Assembly: GCA_025766275.1 (NCBI GenBank)
Contig: JAFKAC010000011.1
Location: forward strand, 1,488,001-1,552,000
Direction: 5' to 3'
Length of the DNA: 64,000 nt
Origin: Lactarius indigo
Taxonomy: Eukaryota > Basidiomycota > Agaricomycetes > Russulales > Russulaceae
Part shown: piece after piece, positions 24,547 through 36,600 of the stretch
Layout of the letters: the number at the start of each line of letters is the position of its first letter
Numbering within the stretch: the stretch's first letter is position 1
Translations under genes and position numbers: made by a program
Notes under the pieces: generated by a model
The model's input: the letters and a program-made list of their open reading frames with translations, nothing else
Database searches by the model: none
What the model was told of the DNA's origin: nothing

Positions 24547-25539
24547 CATGTTATGAGTTGCCTCGACAGCATCGTCACCATGCTCAATCTCAATGAACGG
24601 GTGGATTGGGGGCTCTTGCACCGCGTATTCGCGTGCCGTTGCGCTCTGTTTGTACGCGAGGACACGCCCAGGATGGCCAACAAACTACTTGACACACAGG
24701 AATTGCAACTTAAGTCATCTTAGATGATCGATTCGAGTAAGTCGCTTGCAGTGGCGCCACCCTGTGCCTTGGCAAGATAGCTGTTGTGCTAAGGACAGCA
24801 CTGAGTGGTTAGACATATTTCAAGGTAAGTCTCGACATTCTACCGATGGGAGTTCGAGACTCTGCCTACTCCCGAAAGCGCTCAACGCATCGATACTGCG
24901 AAGTTGTACCGCACCCGCTCTTCCGATAAGTTCAAACCTGCAACGACAGCGCCCATCGTTCCGCTCCCATGTCTGGCGAGTCTGACCACCAAAGCTCGCC
25001 CTTCAAGGCATCCCCATGCCCAAGAACAACTTTCGAGTCTGGTAGAATGGATGAAAGGCCAGAGGTTTCTGGGACGCCGAAAGCTCGGGAGTTTGATGAT
25101 ACGTCTCATTGGAGTTCAAAATGGATGTACTGATGCACCTCTTTTGCGTAAGTTTCTACACCGCGGATACCTTATCCGCGAATCAGCTTCTACCCCATAT
25201 CCTCTTATCTTCCAAGGGCCGCATAACCGTCGTTTTATCGCATGTTTTCCTCTAGCCATGTCAGTGCGGTACTAGGCTACTACTACCACCTGCTTTTCTT
25301 GCTCTCCACCCGTGCTATCGTATCCATCGGCGGCCACACGATGCCCCTCGCTAGATGTTGGAACGACACATCAAAGCACTCGTCATGCCTGCGTATCTGC
25401 GCTGGTTGATGGGCTACGTGCCAGCTGCAGGTTACGTCATGCAGTACTCGAGTTCCGCAGGACCTGAGGGCCTTCGGTAGAACCTCGCACCGACAGGGAA
25501 GACGCGAGATTTACTGCAGGGCGGGTCAACGGCCCGAGA

Positions 25540-25870
25540 AACCCCGGCATGAAGGCCAGTCTCGACCTCCAGATCGCCGGGACCATGACCGACACCGAAC
25601 ATTTTTCGAGGCTCTACAGCGCAGGAAACTTCAAGGATTCGCCAACAGATTCATACGTCCAATGGCCCATGTATGTGCTCGAACAGCCGACCATAGACAA
25701 TCAGCATGTCATACAGCAACGTCGATCTCAGCGTTCCGCTGGGAAATACAGAGAGTTTGTGGTTTGTGCACCTATCCGCGCAGCTTGGCATGCGCGGCGT
25801 CAGCGTCCTCTTCTCTACCGGTAGCTGTGGCACAGGCAATGGGTCCGGAACCCCGCTGGAGCTATCAGGG
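25540..25870 (+). pseudogene. sedolisin (S53, tripeptidyl-peptidase-like) fragment
   Basis: The fragment reads GMKASLDLQIAGTM, FSRLYSAGNFKDSPTDSYVQ, PMYVLEQPTIDNQHVI. After a frameshift near 25710 it continues SYSNVDLSVPLGNTESL and LSAQLGMRGVSVLFSTG. This is the S53 region from the catalytic Glu/Asp segment to the oxyanion-hole segment. The expected Glu of the E..LD pair is Lys here (MKASLD), the strand after the frameshift lacks its normal register, and the Ser-containing SGTSAS segment is missing. The enzyme (a secreted acid serine peptidase when intact) cannot be made from this. Confidence 0.72.
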
Positions 25871-25894
25871 CCTGGTTCCTCCCCCAGTTCACCG

Positions 25895-26275
25895 CAACTT
25901 GTACGTGTGGCCTTTCATGGCGGAATTACAGTATACGGTGAGTTTCCCGGGTTGCGAATGACATGGAAAGCGTACCCATACAAGTGAAAAGGATGCTAAA
26001 GGTCTGTCTGGAACCCTGACCCCGACGATAGTAGCTCTGTGGGAAGGCCGCACACCCACCAGTTCGCCTGGGACTCTGGCAGTGCAGTGGCAGGAACCCT
26101 CAACGTCATCGTTGCGATTCAGCTTCAAGTTGAGAAGCTTCCGATGGGGCGATCTGAGTCATCTGACACCTCTGCGCAACTCAAGTTCTGAAGCCGGACA
26201 GAGATGGATGGATCCTCGAAGTTAGCATTGTTCACGAAAAATTGTACTGAGCCACTGCTCTCTTTTGGTGTGTCA
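25895..26275 (-). pseudogene. laccase relic (third laccase copy)
   Basis: On the minus strand FFVNNANFEDPSISVRLQNL matches exon 14 of the left laccase ([20 protein letters not shown]). The diverged intron follows, and then HPFHLYGYAFHVIRNPG matches [17 protein letters not shown]. Two copper-site histidines of the HxHGH motif are Tyr. Frames change between the parts and the remaining exons are gone. It abuts the S53 relic, which runs in the opposite direction. Confidence 0.8.
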
Positions 26276-26279
26276 ACTG

Positions 26280-27145
26280 ACCTCACAGGCTCGCACGTGC
26301 TAGCTATAGACACGGGCAACCATGTAGATGTGTCGAGAAAGGAAGGCACATCTCTTTCTTTGGGTCAGGTAGTGTGCCTCGAATCGAATCAAGGAAATTG
26401 GCACTGCAGGAACGCACAGCCGTAGGAGATAAGCGGCGAAGGGCAACCTCAAGCTCCACCACCCCTCCACAAATTCGAGCTCACGAATTCTCGCGATGGT
26501 GAGCTTGGGCATCTTGTGTGGAGAACAAGGCAACCATTAGAGAGAGAGAGCAGGAAGGGAAGGGGAATTCCAGGCGTTCGTTCGACCACAGCCTCAGATT
26601 GGCTACGATTCTGAGCTTTAAGTTTTACTATTATTCCCTTATCGTATCTCCGCATCTCCTTTTACCTTGACCGTCAATATCCTCCATGGCTACTGAAAAT
26701 CCCTTCACGACCTCAGGCAGAGCTGATCAGGGCTCAGGCATCACTGGCACCACCACCATGGTCAATGGCAGCGGACCCCATACCTCCGTGTTCTTCTCTC
26801 CCCGCAACTTCAGACGACTTCGTCGTGGGACCCATTCTAGAACAACCGCCCTCAGGAACGCAGGTACAACTTCACCACCCAGGTCGCCAAAGGGTGATTA
26901 GATGGCGTTAACAGGACAATGCCCGTTGTCAACGGTAGGTGTCGACACCTTTTCTGGAAATTCAATTGCCGTGTCGCACCAGGTCAGTAGAATTTTTAGA
27001 TCTCGGACTCTGGGGGTGAGGCCTGCCAGTGGTGAGGGGCATCAAAAATTGCCTGAAAAGCGTAGACCGATTGACCAATTGGCATGCAGAGTCGACTCGA
27101 CTTTGATCTCTGCGGCACATTCTCCGCATAGGACAGCCAGGTAAT
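26280..27145. other. no gene supported upstream of the acid phosphatase
   Basis: An open frame starting at 26686 with a fair ATG context (MATENPF...) runs 71 codons but is Thr/Ser/Arg-rich, matches nothing I know and has no evident splice partner. I do not call it. Confidence 0.35.
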
Positions 27146-27150
27146 TTGCG

Positions 27151-27157
27151 TATAAAG
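27151..27157 (+). promoter_or_regulatory. TATA box of acid phosphatase
   Basis: TATAAAG lies 51 bp before the ATG at 27202. It supports transcription of the exon carrying the signal peptide. Confidence 0.55.
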
Positions 27158-27201
27158 TTCGAATCCAACGACCTTTTCGTGTCCTCGGACACCCCGACGA
27201 C

Positions 27202-28897
27202 ATGTATGCCCTCTGCTCTCTCCTCGTGTTCATCTCGGAAGTGCTCACCGCCCAGGCCTGCATTCTCTAATTCACGCCTAGCCCTTTCATTCTGACACTC
27301 GTATTGCAGACGCTGCAGTTTGTTCCCCCCTCAGACGGTCCTCTAGTTCAATCCACCAACTATGGTGCCGCCCACCGCAGCAGTCTCCCTAAACGGAAGT
27401 ACGTTTCCGGGAAATCCTTCGACCGTTTCGTTCAGGTTGGTTTCACTTCCTTCACGCGTATATACAGTTCTAAAGCTCATGATGTCGCACTTACCTTACC
27501 AGATTTGGTTAGAAAAAACCGATTTTGAATTGGCCAACTCGACTGTGGGAGATTTCTTCAATCCCATACTTTTATTTTTCCTCACCCACGTCTTTATCAT
27601 CTTTCTCTAGGCCACCTTTCATGATCTTGCAAAGCAAGGCATCCTTCTAGATCAGTATCACGCACTGACTCATCCTTCTGAACCCAATTACATGGCGGCA
27701 GCCGGCGGTGACTTTTGGGGTTGTGGGGATGAAAACCTCTACCACATCCCATCAAAGCGAGTTGCCTATCGGTTTTTCTGTATTCACTATCCTGACCCCC
27801 TCGTAGCATTTCTTCCATCGTCGATCTCCTAGAAGCAAAGAATGTATCATGGGCATCTTACCAGGAAAACTTACCCTCTGACGGATTCGAAGGAGTTAAG
27901 TGAGCTTGAGCAATTTACGCAGCTAACTGTCTATATTGCTCATGCTGAGCAATATCCTATAGTTTCTTCTCCACTAACTACCTCAACACCCCTGCGCCAG
28001 TATATTCCTTCTACGTACGCGAGCACAACCCCACTATCTTCTACGACTCTGTCGCCTCGGTCGCCTCTCGCCGTGCGCTTCATCGCAACTTCAACGACTT
28101 TGCCATCGATGTCAATGCCTCGGTCCTCCCTCAGTGGGTGTTCGTGACGCCCAATATAGTCAACGATGGCCATGATACCAGCATTGACTTTGCTGCCCAG
28201 TGGATCGAGTATTGGCTCGTCCCATTGCTCAAAGACACGAACTTCAATAGCAATCGTACTCTGATCCTCCTTACTTTTGATGAAAATGAGACATATTCTA
28301 TCAACAACCGCGTCTTCGCCTTGCTACTTGGAGGCGCCGTCCCTGATAGTGCTCGTGGTACCGTCGACTCGACCTACTACACGCACTTCTCCTCACTCTC
28401 CACCGTGGAGGCAAACTGGGGCCTCGGGTCGCTCGGCCGTGGCGACACGAACAAGTATGTCCTGGGGTCTCAAATTCCCCCAAAGCTAATTTCTCACGCG
28501 TCCGCCCCGCAGGACGCTCTCTAATGTCTACTCCTTCGTCGCCGACGCGACGGGCTACAAAAACCTCGACGTCTCTCCTGCCGATATCCCGCTGACGAAC
28601 ATCACCGGCACGATCCCGGGCCCGCTCAACGCGCAGAGGTATGTGCCCTTCCGGGCACCAAACACGTCTGCTGTCGGCGCAGGCGGTGGTCCAGTCTTCA
28701 CCATGCCCGGCCTCGACACCAGTATCACCACCCCCCTCCCAGTCATCAATCTCACCGCGCAAGGCAAGTCCGTGCCCTGGCTCGGTCCCCGCCTCAGCTC
28801 CTCCAAGACGTCGGATTCGTTGTCCAGTGGGCACGGTAAGGGCACCACGGTGCTCAGTGCACTTCTTGCTGGCGTTTTGGTGCTCCTTATGGCTTGA
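27202..28897 (+). CDS. secreted acid phosphatase (phosphoesterase family)
   Basis: Extracellular or wall-bound phosphomonoesterase of the PF04185-like fungal acid phosphatase family. Safe exons are 27310-27435, 27503-27544, 27611-27756, 27807-27899, 27963-28454 and 28513-28897 (1284 nt in frame). A first exon from 27202 gives MYALCSLLVFISEVLTA, a signal peptide; its donor is unclear. Motifs are FDRFVQ, IWLEKTDF, HPSEPNYMAAAGGDFWG, ENLYHIPSN, SWASYQENLPSDGF, NDGHDTSIDF and LLTFDENE, then a C-terminal hydrophobic tail (STVLSALL-like, VLVLLMA) after a Ser-rich linker, as for a GPI anchor. The intron at 27757-27806 starts with GC (GCGAGT) instead of GT. IWLEKTDF has Lys where family members usually have Asn. 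It is otherwise intact. Confidence 0.85.
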
Positions 28898-31119
28898 ACG
28901 GACTACATACTATGCGCGAACGGTGATTACCCCTTTCTCCACTGATGCTTAAATTATGTTCTACATAACGTTGTTCATCCCCCCATTTTTTTGTCTTTTT
29001 GTTTCTTTGGTATTGGGGGTTTCCACAGCTCCACTCAAATCGCTGTCAAATTCTATCTGAGGCAACCGAGCCAAGCTGGCATACCAGCTCATGACTGAGC
29101 TGGGCTGAGGCAGGCTCAATTTGGCCATGGTTTGAATTAAGCGCACACGCGCACACCGAGTCGGCTGGGCCATGGCTCAATTGAAGTGTATACAGAACTG
29201 AGCGGCCGAGCCAGCTGGGTCCACCCAATTTAGTTAGGCAAGCTCGCGACGGTCGACTAAGAGAACAATGAGTGGCATCATGACTCCCTTGCCAGTGTCA
29301 CTGGGCACTCCTAAAGAGGTTTCCCCCCTCCATTGGCGAGCCAGATATTCATGCGGCATTTGGGGCAAGTAATAGGAAGCGGGGCCTGTCACAGATGGTG
29401 ACAGATGTTTGAGGAAGAAGAGAAGGACGTGCCGACGGTGCCGCGGAGAGGCAATATCAATTCGGTTTTGGGTTCTGAAAGAACGCAGATGGTGTTTGGA
29501 CTCGAGACCCGCGTCAGAGTGACAGCAAGTGATTACGTTTTCTTATTTTAAACAGTTGTTTTCTCGCAAGATTTGTAGAGTGTAGGTCGTGTTCTAAACA
29601 GAGTCGAGTGAAAAACCTGCTTTTGGTCAGTGAAAAATGTGTAAACATGCAGAAGAAATGGTGATATCTTATGAGCACCGAGAGCAGGGTTCCCCATTCG
29701 ACGTACATTAGGGACGGATGATTCTAGGACAGCTTTGACCAACGGTTGGTCATCGAAAGAAGTGTGTGAGTATGAGTGTGTCGTCTCAAGGGGAATACGT
29801 AGTAAACCGAGAAGGGGGGTGAAACTTGAAGTGGGCAAGGTGAGGCTGGTGGTCGACGAAGGGCAAAAGACGCAAGGCAAATTCAGAGACGTGAGATGGT
29901 TAGATGATATATCCGAGACACAAAGAGCCGAGAGTCTTATCATGAGAGGTGAGCTACGACTACAGGTGCTAGAATGTAACTACAACTATCGGTGTCGATA
30001 ATGAGAGTCTGAGAGTGAACGAAACCAGGAATTCGTCGCAGAATCCTTCGTGGGTCGTCGCCTGGTTTGGTACCATCGCGCACGCAGCGCACGCGTCGAC
30101 CTTACAACATGTCAAATAGATAACGCGCACCCGAGTACCCTCAGAGTGAGCTGAGCACGATCCGGGGCCGGAGCAGTCAACGCGCCTAATAAGCGGCGTC
30201 AAGCTAAGGCCCGTCGCGCGATTGCCCTTTTCTCTCGTCAGGAGCATAACGCGTCGTGAAGAACCAAGCACTTGCAGAGGAGAACGACGAATGAGCGAGG
30301 GCTGGAAAATCAAAGCGATGGTATGACACTACCTACTCAAATGTACGACTACGACTTCTTCTACATCGTCGCAGCGGCTATTCACGCACAGAACGTTCCG
30401 GGCTCCGGATGTTCAGGGCAGACAGAAGCTCCCCGGGCCATGCGCGTAGCGATTTGCTGACTTTGACTTTAACGTACAGTAATGTAGCAAGAGGGACTGA
30501 AGACCCCACCCCATACCACCAGACCTTAGGTTGTCAGATTCGCTACTCTTAGCGGTCGCAGCACTGCAGATGGTTCTTGCCAAGATGCACCACATACAGT
30601 ACGCACGGATCTGGGGGACTGCCACTTCGATGCCGCGGGATAGTCGCGGGATATAGAGGAATCCCCGGTCCGGCCCGCGGTCTCCCTTACAAATGATGTG
30701 CGTGCACCACTCCTGTAAGTACCAAGAAAAGGTTCTGCTACGTCCTTGGGAGTGAAGATCTCGGAGCCCCGACCAAGCGTTTCTGTTGTGTCACCGTCAC
30801 GGTGGTGTCCAGGAGTACAACTTGGGTCTTAGTGTCTGTCCATTTGGGTATGGCCTAAATAATGGCCCAAAGTCGTTACTAAGTCCAAGATTAGTCCATG
30901 GCTATAGGATACACAAAGGTGCCATCATGGCATAGCAGTAGTCTCAAAGTGTCCGCGTACAGTAGAATGTACTGTGGTGAGGGACGAAAAGAATAAACAA
31001 GAAAATATATAAAAGGCAGGCCGTCACGTGACAGTCCAAGGTGAAAGTTTTGATTATGGAAACCGGGGGAAATCAGAGAAGTGACCTTCTAGAACGGGAT
31101 CTACAATGTGGACGCATCA
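28898..31119. other. no gene seen between acid phosphatase and laccase
   Basis: Contains a short imperfectly repeated stretch at about 29050-29230 (GAGCCAAGCTGG, GGCCATGG, GAGCCAGCTGGG) and otherwise only short open frames without domains. Confidence 0.35.
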
Positions 31120-33576
31120 CTAAGTATGACCCGTGGTATTCACAAACTTGTCATAAACCGGGCAAAGGTCTCTCCACGCATCTAAACAACAAGCATTCAG
31201 AATAGGCCGTCGAATAGATATGCTTAACGAGTTCACCAGTCGTGATATCCTGGGTTGGCACGTCGGGAACGTCCTCTGCAAAGACGACGGCGAAACCACT
31301 TAGATAGTCCAATCGCTCATCGTCAGCATGGGCACTAACACGTGATGAGAGGAACGACGAACGCAGTCAAGTGCCAATCGATATGGCAATGGAAGAACCA
31401 CGGGCCAGGATTATCAGTGAAGAACCGAATTGTGACATTGTCACCAGTATTTCCTATGCTCACGACGTCGCGGATGACAGGATTGGCAAAGTTGTAGGAC
31501 GAGTTCCCGGCGCTGCGGACTACAGAGAATGCGTGCCCATGTAGGTGGACAGGGTGCTTTCGATGATGAATACAGTCAGAATAAATGGCTAGAGCCCAGC
31601 AATAGCAGACATTCGGACACTCACAGGACCAGCGATGACACCGGCAGGAATGGTGAGTTCGACACTTTGGTTTGGCTGGAGCCCATAGATGCTGCCAGCG
31701 GGGACAAGATCCGATGCGCTCTTCGCACCACTTAATATCTGGAGCAAGACAGGGACCGTGGGGGGATTGAAGGAGAACCCGTTGACAAGGAAACTCGTGC
31801 GGGCTGCGTTCTGTATATTGTGTAAGAGTAGGCACGGTGATCGCAGCTACAAAACTGAGCATACGATTGCTACATCCAAATTGATGTTAATGTCAGCACC
31901 GCCGGGGACAGGCTTTCCAGGCTGAAACGCAGGGCAACAGGGCTCCATTAATGAGATTGAAGGTCATAAACATAGTAAAACTCACAGCGGGAGAGTTTGT
32001 GAGCGGCTAGACACAGAAATGTGAGTCCCGATGACGCGATAATCATAACGGCGCCTACGTGAAGATTTGTTTCGACGAGTGGTAGCTTGCTGACTGGGAC
32101 GTTTACCGTAGGATCGTCAGTGGGGTTCGCGTGAGCGGCGCCAGCATAGTGAAGAATTGCAAGATTGTTGAGGTCACTGAAATTCCGACCCGGAACATTG
32201 GGCAGAGAACGGATCCCTGTTTGCGTCAAACTCCACTCCAGCAATATTACCCAAGATACTCACAATAATTGCCAACAGGTTGATCGGCTTTAATCTATAT
32301 CAACACGTCACTCGATTCCTCCTTCGGAAAGACAGACGAGGTCATCTTACAACAACGGAATAGCGTTGGGCTGTTTGGACAGAGATCAGCGTGAGTTATA
32401 GTGAACCATCCTGATCATATGTACCAGTAAAGATTTCAAGTGAGTCAATCAGCAGAGGCTGAACATTATTGCCCTCCACTTCGATGACGGTCATTTGATG
32501 GCCATCGATAGAGAAGATGAAGCTAGGATCGCAAGAGATGGACACCAGGCGGAATCGGTAGCTGTAGTGATGTGGTGTGTTGAGAATGTGGCGGCAAGGA
32601 CAACTGGTCACGAACTGACCGCAATCCTTTCCGAACATTCACAACAGCAAGGGAAACGTTGCTAGGACCGCCTGGATAGCGGCCTTTGCCATTGATCAGG
32701 GTGGAGTTAAAGGCGCTAAAAATGTTCTTAGCGACGAGCTTTCGGAGACGCGCATCAAATTTACGGGATTGGTGGTGCATTCGTTGAAAGGTAGTGGTAC
32801 CAATCCGCGAGCGTAATCACAGTGGAATCTATTAGAGTGAAATGGTCATTTCAGCGCAGCTGTAATTTTGCGGCTATCCCACCATCATCGACATCGTATA
32901 GGTGGCGCTGAGGATCGTCGGGGTCCTCGATGACCAGTGCCCCCCGTAGACCATCGCAATACTGATTCTTGAAATGGCTGTGATACCAATACGTCCCCTA
33001 TCACTCATATAACTCATCGTAACCTTGTGAATTGAGTATGAAAAATTACCGTTTGGTCCAATGCGTTAAATTTGTAGAGGAAGCTCTCATTTGGCACGAG
33101 CGGACACTGGGTGACTGAAGCGACGCCATCGACGTAGTTCGTGTGCTTTTGGAAGATACCGTGCCAATGCTGTTGGGGATTTGCGTCTGAGGTTGCGCAG
33201 CGCTCTGAAAGAAAGCAGATCTCACAATAGAAGTCGCCAAGTCCATCGACGTGTCCTTCAGTTGGTCTGTGACATGGATCGAGAACGTATCACCCTGAGG
33301 ACGGAATTAGAATGAAAATACAGGGAGCTTTCCTTAAGACTGACCTTCACCCCCCGTATAACTGGGCCAGGGAACGTACCCCCTGCAAGGGTAGCACTGA
33401 TCAAGTTCCTATGTTGGTGAAAAGTTTTGAATGCAATCACGTGGGACTCACGGGCGGGTGAATCCATCGGGAGCTATGACTCGATTAACGATTTTGAGTT
33501 GGGCACTGGGGCCTATGGAAGCGTAAACACCCCTGTAAACAGCTGGAAGAAGAAAAGCAAGAGCGTAGAGCACCAT
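31120..33576 (-). CDS. laccase (multicopper oxidase), right copy
   Basis: Secreted laccase acting on phenols and lignin fragments. Exons are 33576-33452, 33396-33345, 33294-33226, 33169-33050, 32997-32883, 32828-32765, 32715-32620, 32561-32425, 32370-32351, 32294-32264, 32216-32059, 32006-31986, 31921-31865, 31810-31625, 31556-31363, 31298-31237 and 31181-31120. They sum to 1569 nt (522 aa). The signal peptide is [19 protein letters not shown]. Copper motifs are [22 protein letters not shown] and [12 protein letters not shown]. In the last, the residue before AGF is Thr where the left copy and most laccases have Glu; the axial Phe is kept. GGTFPGPVI is intact. Exon structure equals the left laccase. 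The C terminus is [16 protein letters not shown]. No lesion was seen. Confidence 0.9.
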
Positions 33577-33642
33577 CGCAATCAGAGACTAGGAATCAAA
33601 TGACCATGAAAGTGTCAGCAGTCAAGGGTCGTGTTTGTCCAG

Positions 33643-33649
33643 TTTTATA
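33643..33649 (-). promoter_or_regulatory. TATA box of right laccase
   Basis: TATAAAA on the minus strand, about 67 bp before the ATG at 33576. Confidence 0.6.
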
Positions 33650-33659
33650 CGGGTGCCAT

Positions 33660-36600
33660 CGGCGGTGATGCGCTTGGTGATGTGATATCGTGCATACGTA
33701 CAGTACTCCAATCCTAAAGTTGGCCTGTCAGGCTCTTCCCACTGGCTACTGTAATTCGGCTTCGACAAAGGTACCAGAATCTGAGAGACGCCTCGATTTA
33801 GACCTATAGATGTGTTGTTAGCACAACTGTGGAGTGAACGGCCACAGTAAGTACGGAATAAAGATGCAATCAGGAGAACCAGAAGTACACGTCAACCAGA
33901 TGGGCGCTGCGCCCTGCACTAGCGTACCTCCCTGACTTGATTGGCGTCAGGGCCTGGGTCACGATACTACTACAGTACGCATGGTGGGGGTCGTTCTCTG
34001 ACCACGTGTATTACGTAATTTCAGTAGAAAACCGAAACAGGGTAAATTATTCGTCCACTGATAGGATGAAACAACAGTATCATGATTGGAATGCCGTTAT
34101 TGAATTGTGTGATTTCCCACTACCCACCGGTGAACGCTAGTGAGCGGTCACAGAGGAAACTTACCGGACTGGCCGCGCGGTCCACACAAGAGGTCATTTT
34201 TCTCCGTATTGGGAGATCGAGAGCACGTGAAACGTGCTGATAATAATGTTTTATGGATGGAGGACCCCCGCCCAAAAACCCCACTTCATATTACGTATAG
34301 GCAAGTGCAGATCGATTTCCTTCACTTCTTCAGGTCGTTAGATTCCCACTTTATGACCTTCTGGTCTATTGTTCTGATCATTTCGTGTTCTCTCGGCGTC
34401 TGAAGATGGGCATGATGCCCCTTAGCGACGCCGTAGTCCGCGTTAGACACCTTGGACTACTTGAAGCACCAGGGTATCGTTACCACTTGGTCGCTATGTC
34501 CTTCTGCAGGTGCGAATTTGCCTACCCTTGCCTCATAGCCTCACCTCACAAGGGGAAAAAAAAATTACACGAGGTCAGCAATTTTTAAGGATTGCCTTAC
34601 CCCAACCGTCTATAGGAATTTCTTGGGCGTTGCAAGGCAGTGAGCGTTGGGCAGCGTGGCCCGATGCCCTGCGACGATCGCGACCATAACACGACGCCGC
34701 CCCACTCGTGGCTGTGGCAACGGAGTGTCCCCCATTGTCGTCGTCATCGTGAGCACGAGGCTTAGGGCTGCGTTGCTGAAGTGCCCCCGTCGCCGTCGAG
34801 GCTCAGGGCCGTATCGGCGGGGTGACCCACCATCGTCGTGCACACAGCTTGGGGCCGTATTTGGTGGGATATCTCCCTCCTTGTCGTCGAGAACTGGGTA
34901 TGTCCAGCACTCCCACAGGACGACTCTTGTGTAAATGATGCTGATTGATGGCAACAATCGAAGCTGCATTATCATGATGCGGGGCCACGGCGTGTCGTTC
35001 CTTTGCCTTTGGGGGCACTGCGCGAAGCGCGCAGAGTCGCCTCTCCCTCGTGATACATGCTATGGAAGAATACTGTAAGAAGCACCGTAAATCAGGATCC
35101 GCGCCAGCAACGCATCAAAAGCAAACTTATCCAAAAAGAGAAGAGAAAGAAGGACCAAAGTTCGTAGCGCCTCACGGGTAAACTAGAGGTCACTCAACTG
35201 CGCGCGCTGTAGTTAAGAAAAGCGTTTTTATGTACTCGAAATACTCGTCTTGCAAAAAAATAATCCCAGCGGGGGTAATCGTTACAGTGACTATGGTGAC
35301 AAATACAACACCTGGACTGGGAAAGAAACCATCAATATCGAAGCCTGCCATGGAATACCGACCACGCTCGGAGTCACCATAAATTGTAAAGTATAGAGCG
35401 GGTCGTCAAGTGTGAGATAGGAGGGGGCTGTGGCTTGCACACAAGGGTGAGGACCCAGACAGGAGGCGGGGAGGTCAACGAGGAGGATGAGGACAACAGG
35501 AAGCGCAAGGGCCAGAGAGGGTGGTGAGAGGGAAGGGCGGTCTCGGGCTTCGTCAAGGTTCTACGGCCGGTCTTCTCGGGAATTAGTGATATTTTTTAGG
35601 GCAACTTAAGTTACTGCACTTGGGGTCGAGCCGGAATAACGGCCCGGCCTTCCTCCCCAAGGGTCCTTCATGCATCATGTCTCACGAGAACTGAAACTGA
35701 AATAGAATCAGAATCATGATTGCACGATTCACGATGGGTCTGCGGACCCAATGTCATGCCCAATGTTCAAATATGGGATGGTATCCTGCAAGGTATCCTG
35801 ATTCCATAAATCCAGAGTCCCCAATCTGCTCCCGCCGATCGCGCGTGGCTAATTAAGTAAGTTGTGTCGACGCTGGAGGTGATGACTCCACAGATGTCTG
35901 ATTGGGATCAATCATTGCTCTACCACTAGACAAGAATGGGTTTATTTGACCGTTGTTGGCACCGTTGTTTTCCTTCAGGTGGCTGAGAAGGACTAGTCTA
36001 GTTGGGTGTCAAATATCTGCGCTCACTCGGCGTCGAGGTCAGTAGACAGCTTCAATACTGAGAATTGCGGGTAGGACGCCACACGACCAATACCAATGAG
36101 ACCAGAGCCCATCGTGCGACGATCTAGTGTTCGTGCGCCATAACGAAATTTGTAAAGAATGGTCTTTAGAACACCGCAGAAGAGAAAAAGTGCGCCAGGA
36201 TGTTTGGAATCCCACGAACTCAGCACGATTCAAAGAAATTTGCTGGCGTTCATTGAAGACCTGGACCTGGTGACTGGAATATTAGCCTACATTTGCCGCG
36301 CTGCAGCAACGGAAGTTACCCCAAGTGCAAGAGGGCCAAGAGTGCAAAAATGCTTCCAACACCTAATCGAGGGACATCTTGACGAACCGCAACTCAGACG
36401 CGAAAACCTGAAGAATTCTAGAACAATCGCCACAGCGTCCTATTCCTGTACCCCAGGAACACCCCCAAAGACTGCGTTCTAAACCCTTTACTTGGATACT
36501 GCCAGTGGTGGCGTAAGCTTTCACAAGATGTAGTGCAGGGATAGTACACTACTATAAACCACAGATGGTCGCTCGTCACCACAACTAAGTTATCTCAAAC

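Noticed and set aside
26686..26901. Open frame MATENPF... with a reasonable ATG context
   Set aside because: No domain, no splice continuation and a biased Thr/Ser/Arg composition; the acid phosphatase TATA box lies well downstream of it.
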